A stretch of DNA of 64,000 nucleotides from Hymenobacter gummosus. GTDB taxonomy: Bacteria; Bacteroidota; Bacteroidia; Cytophagales; Hymenobacteraceae. Position 1 is the first letter of the stretch. Every line of letters starts with the position of its first letter. The notes beneath the pieces are model-generated. The model was not told the DNA's origin. It did no database searches and saw only the letters and a program-made list of their open reading frames with translations. The position numbers were made by a program, and so were the translations under genes. Location of the stretch: positions 1 through 64,000 of the forward strand of contig NZ_RXOF01000010.1 in the NCBI RefSeq assembly GCF_003970915.1, written 5' to 3'. Below, piece by piece: positions 51,975 through 58,902 of this stretch.

Positions 51975-52763
51975 CTACGCGTTGGCCAGGGCGCGGTCGA
52001 GGTGCACGTAGCCGCCGTCGACGTGGATGATCTGGCCGGTGGTGTGCGAGCTGCGGGCCGAGAGCAAAAAGGCCACCGCGTTGGCAATTTCCTCGGGCGA
52101 GGTCATGCGGTTTTCCAGCGGAATCTTGCTGGTGATTTCGCGCAGCTTCTCCTCGGGGTTGGGCAGGGTCTGAATCCAGGTTTCGTAGGCCGGGGTCCAG
52201 CTTTCGGCCACCACCACGGCGTTGACGCGGATCTGGTATTTGAGCAGCTCCACGGCCCACTCGCGCGTCAGGGCGTTGCGGCCCCCGTTGGCGGCGGCGT
52301 AGGCGGAGGTGTTGCCCTGCCCGGTTTCGGCCGTCTTCGAGGTGATGTTGACGATGCTGCCCTTGGCCTTTTTCAGCTCCGGCAGGGCGTGGTGGGCCAG
52401 CAGGTAATAATGCACCACGTTGCGGTGCAAGGAGGCCATAAAGCCTTCGTACGAGCCATTTTCCAGCCCCACCCCGTCGTTGACGCCGGCGTTGTTCACC
52501 AGCCCGTCGATGCGGCCATACTGCTCGATGATTTGCTGCACGGCGCGGGCGCAGGCCGCCGGGTCGGATAGCTCGGCGGCTACCTGCCCGGCGCGGCCGC
52601 CGGCGGCTTCCACGACCCGCACGGCCTGCTGGTTGTCGGCTTCGTTGCGGCCGATGATGACGGGCACGGCGCCCTCGGCGGCCAGCACCCGCACGATTCC
52701 CTCGCCGATGCCCTTGGCCCCGCCGCTGACGATGATGACTTTGTCCTGAAGCTCCAGATTCAT
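51975..52763 (-). CDS. Short-chain dehydrogenase, predicted L-fucose/L-rhamnose dehydrogenase
   Basis: 262 residues. Rossmann fold with the cofactor loop SGGAKGIGEGI, NNAG (VNNAGVNDG) and active-site SKTAETGQGNTSAYAAANGG. The catalytic Tyr is within YAAANGG; the usual Lys is replaced by Asn or moved in this YxxxN form, so the catalytic tetrad looks altered. C-terminus VDGGYVHLDRA is typical. It is the last gene of a four-gene leftward set with a lactonase, a fumarylacetoacetase-type hydrolase and a second dehydrogenase. Its likely role is oxidation of a 6-deoxyhexose to the lactone. Which sugar is not certain. Confidence 0.72.
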   Translation of the reverse strand: MNLELQDKVIIVSGGAKGIGEGIVRVLAAEGAVPVIIGRNEADNQQAVRVVEAAGGRAGQVAAELSDPAACARAVQQIIEQYGRIDGLVNNAGVNDGVGLENGSYEGFMASLHRNVVHYYLLAHHALPELKKAKGSIVNITSKTAETGQGNTSAYAAANGGRNALTREWAVELLKYQIRVNAVVVAESWTPAYETWIQTLPNPEEKLREITSKIPLENRMTSPEEIANAVAFLLSARSSHTTGQIIHVDGGYVHLDRALANA

Positions 52764-52814
52764 GATGGGTGGGTTGTCAGTGAACTAAGTGAGTGGGTTG
52801 CCCAACTGCCCGGT

Positions 52815-52922
52815 GTAGCGCGGGCTTTAGCCCGCGTTTGTCCGGACGGTTGTCGTGGCCCGACGGCCGCAAGGAGAATTATAAAATACTATCCGAAGAA
52901 CGCGGGCTAAAGCCCGCGCTAC
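52815..52922. repeat. REP-like inverted repeat supplying the lactonase stop codon
   Basis: The left arm GTAGCGCGGGCTTTAGCCCG (52815-52850 in total) and right arm CGCGGGCTAAAGCCCGCG (within 52895-52922) are complementary. The final TAG of the right arm's minus-strand copy (52921-52919) is the stop codon of the lactonase gene. It lies between two genes of the same operon. Confidence 0.8.
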
Positions 52923-53749
52923 AGCCGGTAGAACTGGGCGGCGTTGTCGCCCCAGAAGCGGCGCTGCTCGTCGGCGGAGAAGCCCTGCAGGTACTGCTGC
53001 ACCAGCTCCACCACCTGCCCGTACTGGCCGGCTACCAGGCACACGGGCCAGTCGGAGCCGAACATGACGCGCTGCGGGCCGAAGGCTTCGAACACCACGT
53101 CGAGGTAGGGGCGGAAGTCGGCGGGCTGCCAGCTTTGCCAGTCGGCTTCGGTTATCATGCCCGAGGCTTTGCACCACACGTTGGCGTGGGCGGCCAGCTG
53201 CTGCACGTCCTTCTTCCAGCCCTCGATGTCGCTGCGCTTGATGTATGGCTTGGCCAGGTGGTCGAGCACGAAGGGCTGGTTTGGATGTGCGGCGGCCAGC
53301 GCGGCGGCGTAGCCCAGCTGGTCGGGGAAGATGAGCACGTCGTAGGTGAAGCCGTGGGCGCTCAGCGCCCGGATGCCGCGCTGAAACTCCGGCCGCAGCA
53401 TCAGGGCGCGGTCGGCTTCGCCCTGCAGCACGTGGCGGAAGCCTTTCAGCTTCGGGAACTGGGTATAGTGCGCCAGCCGCTCGGTCACGTCGTCGGCCCG
53501 CAGATCCACCCAGCCCACCACGCCGCGGATGAAGTCGTGGGCGGCGGCGTTGCGCAGCTGAAACTCGTTTTCGGCCTCCGACTGGTCCGACTGCACCACC
53601 ACGCAGCCGTCGAGGCCGTGCTGCTGCAAGAGCGGCTGCAGGTGCTGGGGCAAAAAGTCGCGCCGGATAACCTGCATGTCGTCGGTTATCCAAGCGTCGC
53701 GCTCGGGCTGATAAAGCCAGAAGTGCTGGTGGGCGTCAATTCTGGCCAT
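52919..53749 (-). CDS. Amidohydrolase-family sugar lactonase (L-fuconolactonase type)
   Basis: 276 residues. TIM-barrel amidohydrolase: IDAHQHFWLY (HxH-type N-terminal metal site), FRHVLQGEAD, FVLDHLAKPYIK and the C-terminal FGSDWPVCLVAG (Asp of the metal centre). It belongs to the family that opens L-fucono-1,5-lactone or L-rhamnono-lactone. Its start (53749) overlaps the end of the FAH gene by 14 bases, so translation is coupled. Its stop codon TAG is contributed by a REP-like element. Precise lactone substrate is unknown. Confidence 0.82.
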   Translation of the reverse strand: MARIDAHQHFWLYQPERDAWITDDMQVIRRDFLPQHLQPLLQQHGLDGCVVVQSDQSEAENEFQLRNAAAHDFIRGVVGWVDLRADDVTERLAHYTQFPKLKGFRHVLQGEADRALMLRPEFQRGIRALSAHGFTYDVLIFPDQLGYAAALAAAHPNQPFVLDHLAKPYIKRSDIEGWKKDVQQLAAHANVWCKASGMITEADWQSWQPADFRPYLDVVFEAFGPQRVMFGSDWPVCLVAGQYGQVVELVQQYLQGFSADEQRRFWGDNAAQFYRL

Positions 53750-54596
53750 AGGCTTTCACCGTTTGGCGGGAGGTGCCCAGCCCGTCGATGCCCAATTCAA
53801 CCACGTCGCCGGGCTGCAGGTACACGGGCGGCGTCATGCCCAGGCCCACGCCCGCCGGGGTGCCGGTGGAAATCACGTCGCCGGGCAGCAGGGTCATAAA
53901 CTGCGAGATGTAGCTGATCAGGTGCGGAATGCGGAAGATGAACTCGGCGGTGGTGCCGTCCTGCATCTGCTGGCCGTTCACCGTCAGCCACAGGCGCAGG
54001 TTGTCGATGTCGCCCACTTCGTCGGGGGTGGCCAGCCAGGGGCCGATGGGCGCGAAGGTGTCGCAGCCCTTGCCCTTGTCCCAGGTGCCGCCGCGCTCAA
54101 TCTGGAATTCGCGCTCCGACACGTCGTTGTGCAGGGCGTAGCCGGCCACGTAGCTGAGCGCGTCGGCCTCCGCCACGTACGAGGCCTTCCGGCCAATAAC
54201 CACGGCCAGCTCCACTTCCCAGTCGGTTTTCACCGAGCCGCGGGGAATCACCACGTCGTCGAACGGGCCGACCAGCGCGGTGGTGGCTTTCATAAACAGC
54301 ACCGGCTCGGCGGGCGGCGTGGCGCCGGTTTCGCGGGCGTGGTCGGCGTAGTTCAGGCCCACGCACACGATTTTGGAGGGCCGGGCCACCGGGGAGCCGA
54401 GCCGGACGTCGTCGGCCACCACGGGCAGGTGGCCGGGCTCCACGTTCCGGAGCAGCTCGGCCAGCTGCTCAAGGCCGCCGTGGGCGAAGAATTTCTCGTC
54501 GAAGTCGACGAAGTGGGCTGACACGTCGTAGCGGGTGCCGTCGATGATGACGCCGGGTTTTTCCTGGTCGGGCTGGCCGAAGCGGATGAGTTTCAT
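53736..54596 (-). CDS. FAH-family hydrolase (2,4-diketo-3-deoxy-L-fuconate/-rhamnonate type)
   Basis: 286 residues. Fumarylacetoacetate-hydrolase fold: KIVCVGLNYADHARETG, EPVLFMKATTALVGPFDDVVIPRGS, DWEVELAVVIGRKASYV (Glu metal ligands of the ExE type), GCDTFAPIGPWLATPDE and DVISTGTPAGVGLGM. Enzymes of this branch cleave 2,4-diketo-3-deoxy-L-fuconate or -rhamnonate to pyruvate and L-lactate. This is the carbon-splitting step that links the operon to lutABC. It overlaps the lactonase gene downstream by 14 bases. A heptad-word array lies before it. Confidence 0.85.
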   Translation of the reverse strand: MKLIRFGQPDQEKPGVIIDGTRYDVSAHFVDFDEKFFAHGGLEQLAELLRNVEPGHLPVVADDVRLGSPVARPSKIVCVGLNYADHARETGATPPAEPVLFMKATTALVGPFDDVVIPRGSVKTDWEVELAVVIGRKASYVAEADALSYVAGYALHNDVSEREFQIERGGTWDKGKGCDTFAPIGPWLATPDEVGDIDNLRLWLTVNGQQMQDGTTAEFIFRIPHLISYISQFMTLLPGDVISTGTPAGVGLGMTPPVYLQPGDVVELGIDGLGTSRQTVKAYGQN

Positions 54597-54599
54597 GGA

Positions 54600-54738
54600 G
54601 TTTTAGTGCTTGGTGCGTAGTGCTTAGTGCCTGGTTCGTTCAATTAATTGAACGCAAGACTGCCAATAAGCCGAGGGCATGTGCCCGGGACAAAGAACTA
54701 CCCTAAGCACCACGCACCAGGTACTAAGCACTAAAAAA
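54600..54738. repeat. Inverted heptad-word array with central palindrome
   Basis: The left array reads AGTGCTT GGTGCGT AGTGCTT AGTGCCT with period 7. The right array reads AAGCACC ACGCACC AGGTACT AAGCACT. Between them the perfect palindrome GTTCAATTAATTGAAC (54638-54653) stands alone. It fills the whole spacer between the FAH gene and the second dehydrogenase gene. It has the same design as 36302-36376. Confidence 0.8.
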
Positions 54739-55503
54739 TCAATTATTCAGCGTGATGAAGCCGCCGTCGAGCGGGTAGTCGCAGCCGGTGACGAAGCCGG
54801 CTTCGTCGGAGCAGAGGTACAGGGCCAGGGCGGCCACTTCCTCGGGCTTGGCCATCCGGCCAATCGGCTGGCTTTTCGACAGTTTCTCGAACATTTCCGC
54901 CTCGCGGCCGGCGTAGTTTTTGGCAATGAAGCCGTCGACGAAAGGCGTGTGCACCCGGGCCGGTGAGACGCTGTTGCAGCGGATGCCGTGGCCAATGTAG
55001 TCCCGGGCTACCGACAAGGTCATGGCGAAGATGGCGCCCTTGCTCATCGAGTACGCCAGGCGGTCCGACAGGCCCACGTGAGAGGCAATGCTGGCCAGGT
55101 TCAGGATGGCGCCCCCACCCTGCTGCTTCATGAGGGGCACGGCGGCGTGCAGGCAGTTGTAGGCGCCCTTCACGTTCACCTGGTACACGCGGTCGAGGTC
55201 GGCCTCGGTGGTGGTTTCCACGTTGCCGATGTGAGCAATACCGGCATTATTGACCAGGATATCCACCCGGCCGATGGCCTCGAACACGGCCAGTACCGGC
55301 GCCTGCTGGCTTACGTCGGCGGCGTGGATGTGGGCCGCGCCGCCGGCCGCCCGGATTTCGTCGGCGGTGCTTTGGCCGGCTTCGGTGCTCAGCTCCAGGA
55401 TGTGCACGGTGGCGCCCTGGCGGGCAAACAGCAGGCTGATGGCCCGGCCGATGCCCGAGCCGCCGCCGGTAATGACGGCCGTCTTGCCGCTTAGGTTGAA
55501 CAT
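54739..55503 (-). CDS. Short-chain dehydrogenase, predicted 2-keto-3-deoxy-L-fuconate dehydrogenase
   Basis: 254 residues. Rossmann loop TGGGSGIGRAI, NNAG (LVNNAGIAHIG), catalytic Ser (NLASIASHVGL) and Y-x-x-x-K (YSMSK), and the C-terminal YPLDGGFITLNN. Unlike the enzyme at 51975, all catalytic residues are present. Within this four-gene set it would oxidise 2-keto-3-deoxy-L-fuconate (or rhamnonate) to the diketo acid cut by the FAH enzyme. The dehydratase step (fuconate or rhamnonate dehydratase) is not encoded in this window. Confidence 0.78.
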   Translation of the reverse strand: MFNLSGKTAVITGGGSGIGRAISLLFARQGATVHILELSTEAGQSTADEIRAAGGAAHIHAADVSQQAPVLAVFEAIGRVDILVNNAGIAHIGNVETTTEADLDRVYQVNVKGAYNCLHAAVPLMKQQGGGAILNLASIASHVGLSDRLAYSMSKGAIFAMTLSVARDYIGHGIRCNSVSPARVHTPFVDGFIAKNYAGREAEMFEKLSKSQPIGRMAKPEEVAALALYLCSDEAGFVTGCDYPLDGGFITLNN

Positions 55504-55843
55504 GGGTGGTGGGGTTGGAGCAGTGCCCCGGCAAATCGGGGCGTTACTGGGTGTAAGCTACAAGTAACGGCGGCGGGGCGCGCTGCCGGGCAGATGGCAG
55601 GAAGACGGAGCGGGCAGATCATGCGGCGCGCAGGAGAGCGGAACGTAGCTGGCCGGGGCCCGCGGCGCGGCAGGTGACGCTGCCGCACCGGCGCCGGGCG
55701 GGCCGTGGGCGCCCGGCCAGCTTAACTCTCCCGCTGGCAAATTGGGCGGCGGCTGGCCCGGCACCGTCCCGCACCCTCCTGCTCTGGGCCTCCCGTCGGG
55801 CTCATTCTCCGGGCCCGGGAGCAGGCAAAGCGCGCCGGCCGGG
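55504..55843. other. Spacer upstream of the dehydrogenase operon
   Basis: 340 GC-rich bases. It holds a short hairpin GCCCCG/CGGGGC (55525-55542). No frame here resembles a protein family and no convincing promoter is seen. Confidence 0.35.
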
Positions 55844-57370
55844 CTAGCGGCGGCGCCACTGGTCGGTGCGGAAGGGCGAGGCGGGCAGGCCGGCGGCGTT
55901 GTAGAGGTTGGGGAAGGGCGTGGGCTTCCAGGCGAAGCGCACGGCCACGGGCTGCTGCACCTCGGGGCTCCATACCACCAGCTCCCGGCCTTCGATGCGG
56001 GCCTGGGCGGGGCGGAACACGCTGTCGGGGCCGGCCACGGTGAATTCGCGCAGCGGGCCGCCCTGGGCGACGAGGCCGCCGTCGGCGTGGCGGAAGCGCA
56101 GGCGCAGCTGGCCGTTTTCGGGCCGCATGCTTTCGTAGACGGGGCCGGAAGTGGGGCGCTTTTTCTCGCCGTACTCCTGGGCCAGGGCCCACTGGGCGAG
56201 GCGGTGGCCCACCACCTGCTTATTGCGCGGGTGAATGTCGAGGGAGTCGCCCGCGTCGGTAATGACGGCCATACCGGTGCGCGGCACGGTTTGCATGGTA
56301 AGCAGCTGGGCTTCGCGCAGCTCGGGGCGGGCCGAGCGGTGCGGGGCAATCTGCACGAAGTAGAACGGCAGCTCGGGCTGGCCCCACTCCTGCCGCCAGC
56401 TTTGGATGAGGGCCGGAAACAGGCGGCGGTACTCGTAGCCGCGCTCGGCGTTGGATTCGCCCTGGTACCAGATGACGCCGCGCAGGGTGTAGGGCGCCAG
56501 CGGGTGAATCATGGCGTTGTAGTTCTTGTAGGGCGACTTGTTGCTCGTGGGCCCGACGGGCTCCTTGGGAGCCGCCCGGCGCAGCTGCGGATTGGCGGCT
56601 TTGTCGGCCTTGTACTGCTGCTGGGCGGCTTTGTAGGCGGCCACGTCCTGGGGGTAAGTTTCGAGGCCGCGCTGGTAGCGCTCCACGATCGGGCGCAGGG
56701 CGGGGTCGGCTTCCAGCACCTCGCGGCGCGTCCAGGCCTCGGCCGGGGTGCCGCCCCAGGTGGAGTTGATCAGCCCGATGGGCACGTGGGTGCGCTCGTA
56801 CACTTCCTGGGCGAAAAAATAGGCCACGGCCGAAAACTCGCCCACCGTTTCGGGGCTGCACACGGCCCAGTGGCCGCCGGGCACGTCGCGCTGGGGCTCG
56901 TCGGCCGTCTGCGTGGTCACGGTGAACATGCGGATCTGCGGGTAGTTGGCCCGGGGCTTCACCTCCGCCTCGTTGACGACGCCGGAGTAAGAACCGCTGT
57001 TCGGCCGCCGGCTGATGGGAAACACCATGTTCGACTGCCCGCCGCAGAGCCAGACTTCGCCCAGCAGCACGTTCCGCAGCGTCAGCCGGTTTCGGCCCTG
57101 AAACGTGAGCGTGTAGGGCCCGCCGGCTTTGGCGGTAGGCAACTGCACTTGCCAGCGGCCCTGCGCGTCGGTGGTGGCCCGCACGGGCTTGCGGGCCCAG
57201 CCCGCCGTCACCGTCACCTGCTCCCCCGGCTCGGCCCAGCCCCAGAGGGCCACGCGGGTTTTCTGCTGCAGCACCAGGTTGTCGGCAAAGAGGCGGGGCA
57301 GGCTGATATCGGCGCGGGCGGGCAGGGCGAGCAGCAGAGCGGCGGCGGAAAGCAGGCGAAAAAGGCGCAT
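55844..57370 (-). CDS. Sialate-O-acetylesterase-family SGNH esterase
   Basis: 508 residues. Signal peptide MRLFRLLSAAALLLALPARA. SGNH hydrolase motifs: block I with the catalytic Ser in CGGQSNM, GVIWYQGESNAERG (block with Gly/Asn oxyanion residues), and the Asp-His pair in DSLDIHPRNKQ. N-terminal (VTVTAGWARKPVRA) and C-terminal beta domains are as usual for this family. It would remove O-acetyl groups from glycans in the periplasm. In a pectin setting, acetyl groups on galacturonate of rhamnogalacturonan are the likely target. Confidence 0.87.
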   Translation of the reverse strand: MRLFRLLSAAALLLALPARADISLPRLFADNLVLQQKTRVALWGWAEPGEQVTVTAGWARKPVRATTDAQGRWQVQLPTAKAGGPYTLTFQGRNRLTLRNVLLGEVWLCGGQSNMVFPISRRPNSGSYSGVVNEAEVKPRANYPQIRMFTVTTQTADEPQRDVPGGHWAVCSPETVGEFSAVAYFFAQEVYERTHVPIGLINSTWGGTPAEAWTRREVLEADPALRPIVERYQRGLETYPQDVAAYKAAQQQYKADKAANPQLRRAAPKEPVGPTSNKSPYKNYNAMIHPLAPYTLRGVIWYQGESNAERGYEYRRLFPALIQSWRQEWGQPELPFYFVQIAPHRSARPELREAQLLTMQTVPRTGMAVITDAGDSLDIHPRNKQVVGHRLAQWALAQEYGEKKRPTSGPVYESMRPENGQLRLRFRHADGGLVAQGGPLREFTVAGPDSVFRPAQARIEGRELVVWSPEVQQPVAVRFAWKPTPFPNLYNAAGLPASPFRTDQWRRR

Positions 57371-57390
57371 GGAGCAGCAGAGCTAGGGCT

Positions 57391-57535
57391 AGCTCCCCTC
57401 CTCAGATGAGGAGGGGTTGGGGGTGGTTGAAAGATTAGAGCTAAAAACCAAAGGCTAGATGATGTTCTGACGGCAGGTCAACCACCTCTACCCCCCCGCC
57501 GCTTGATGCGCGGACTCATCTGAGGAGGGGAACCA
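57391..57535. repeat. Inverted repeat, AGCTCCCCTCCTC family
   Basis: Arms AGCTCCCCTCCTCAGATGAG...GGTGGTTGA (57391-57430) and the complementary 57478-57535. It lies between the esterase and the propeller hydrolase and is related to 61809-62050. Confidence 0.7.
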
Positions 57536-57556
57536 GCCCATAGCTCTAATTCCAGC

Positions 57557-58651
57557 TCAGCTGACTTTGAACACGAAGCTGGACGCGGTCAGGTAGCGGC
57601 CGCCCTGGGAAGCACAGAACAGGTACTCGGGCTTGCCGTTTTTCAGCAGCAGCTGCGGGCGCTCCAGGCGGCCGTAGCGCCTGAGGTGTTTGGGCGCGGG
57701 CGGCTCCTGGATGCCGTACTCGCGGATGGGCAGAAAGGCCACTTTGGGGTAGCTCCACTGCTTACCGTCCTTCGACTCCAGGTAGAGGCCGACTTCGTGG
57801 TTGTACACGCCCATGTCGCGGGCCAGCAGGTGGAAGCGGCCGTGCTGCTGCCACACGAAGGCGTCCTCAAACTGCTTGTTCTGCTGGTTGTCGCCGAGAC
57901 GCGAGAAGTCGATGACGGGGTTGCCGGCGTACTTCACGTAGGGGCCTTCCAGCCGCTCGGCCACGGCCAGGCCGTACTTGCGGTTGCCGCGCACCACGGG
58001 GTCCTTGCTGGTCTGGTACTCCTGGGTGTTCCACGATTTGTAGTACAGCCAGTACTGCCCGCTGGGGTGCTTCACGAAGGCTGGGTTGGTGGTGCAGTGG
58101 TCGTCCCAGGCGCCTTCGGGGCCGGGTAGCAGCAGGGGCTGCTCGGGGCGGGTCCAGGGGCCTTCGAGCCGGTCGGCCAGGGCCAGGCCGATGCGCTTGG
58201 TGTCGGTTTTGCCATTCGAGGTGCCCATAAAGAACAGCGCGTACCGGCCGTCGACGAGCTGAATGTGCGGGTTGTGGCAGGTGGTAGCGTCCCAGTAGCC
58301 GGGGCCGCGGGGGGTCAGCACGGTTTCCTGGTACTCGTAGGGGCCTTCGGGGCGGTCGGCCACGGCCCGGCAGATTTCGCAGCCGTTGAGCCAGCCGCCC
58401 ATACCCTTGCTCTTGGGCCAGCGCGAGAAGAACAGGTGCACGCGTCCGTCGGGCCCGTAGATGGGGCTGTTGCACCACACGTAGTAGTCCTCCAGCTCCA
58501 GCTGCCGCCCCAGGGGCCGCAGGTGCTTGCTGAACCGGGCCAGGCTGTCTTTGGGCAGCAGCAGGGAGGGTTTTTCGTCCCGGACGAAGCCGGCCCAGGC
58601 CCGCGCAAACGGTGCCAGGGCCAGGCCGGCGAGGAAAGTGCGGCGGTTCAT
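57557..58651 (-). CDS. Tat-exported five-bladed beta-propeller glycosidase-like protein
   Basis: 364 residues from the ATG at 58651, where a twin-arginine signal begins: MNRRTFLAGLALAPFARAWA. Upstream codons belong to an inverted repeat. Propeller blades with metal- or substrate-site segments: NSPIYGPDGRVHLFFSRWP, ATTCHNPHIQLVDGRYALFFMG, HCTTNPAFVKHPSGQYWLYYKSW and FEDAFVWQQHGRFHLLARDM. The layout is that of GH43/GH32/GH117-like propellers, but no single family can be named. Folded export through Tat is unusual next to Sec-exported pectinases. It is probably a glycosidase acting on a side-chain sugar. Confidence 0.65.
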   Translation of the reverse strand: MNRRTFLAGLALAPFARAWAGFVRDEKPSLLLPKDSLARFSKHLRPLGRQLELEDYYVWCNSPIYGPDGRVHLFFSRWPKSKGMGGWLNGCEICRAVADRPEGPYEYQETVLTPRGPGYWDATTCHNPHIQLVDGRYALFFMGTSNGKTDTKRIGLALADRLEGPWTRPEQPLLLPGPEGAWDDHCTTNPAFVKHPSGQYWLYYKSWNTQEYQTSKDPVVRGNRKYGLAVAERLEGPYVKYAGNPVIDFSRLGDNQQNKQFEDAFVWQQHGRFHLLARDMGVYNHEVGLYLESKDGKQWSYPKVAFLPIREYGIQEPPAPKHLRRYGRLERPQLLLKNGKPEYLFCASQGGRYLTASSFVFKVS

Positions 58652-58682
58652 GGAATCAATGAGTCTGATAGCACCCATGTCT

Positions 58683-58862
58683 GTCATCCTGAGCAACGCG
58701 AAGGACCTTCCTCCCACTCCGCACCGCCGTTAAGTCCAGGCGCGGGCGTTCTGATGGAGGGCGGCGGTGCTGTTGCCGTTCAGTTCGATTAGCGTCTGCA
58801 CGTTGGCATCAGCGGCGGTGCGGGGTTCGAGGAAGGTCCTTCGGCTGCGCCTCAGGATGACG
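58683..58862. repeat. Inverted repeat, GTCATCCTGAGC family, copy 2
   Basis: Arms 58683-58713 and 58829-58862 (with CGCACCGCCG/CGGCGGTGCG inside) are complementary apart from some bases. The core is the same as 51774-51952. It lies between the propeller gene and GH106. Confidence 0.75.
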
Positions 58863-58902
58863 TTCTTTTTCGATGACGTTCTTTTTTGCTCGATTACCGG
58901 CC

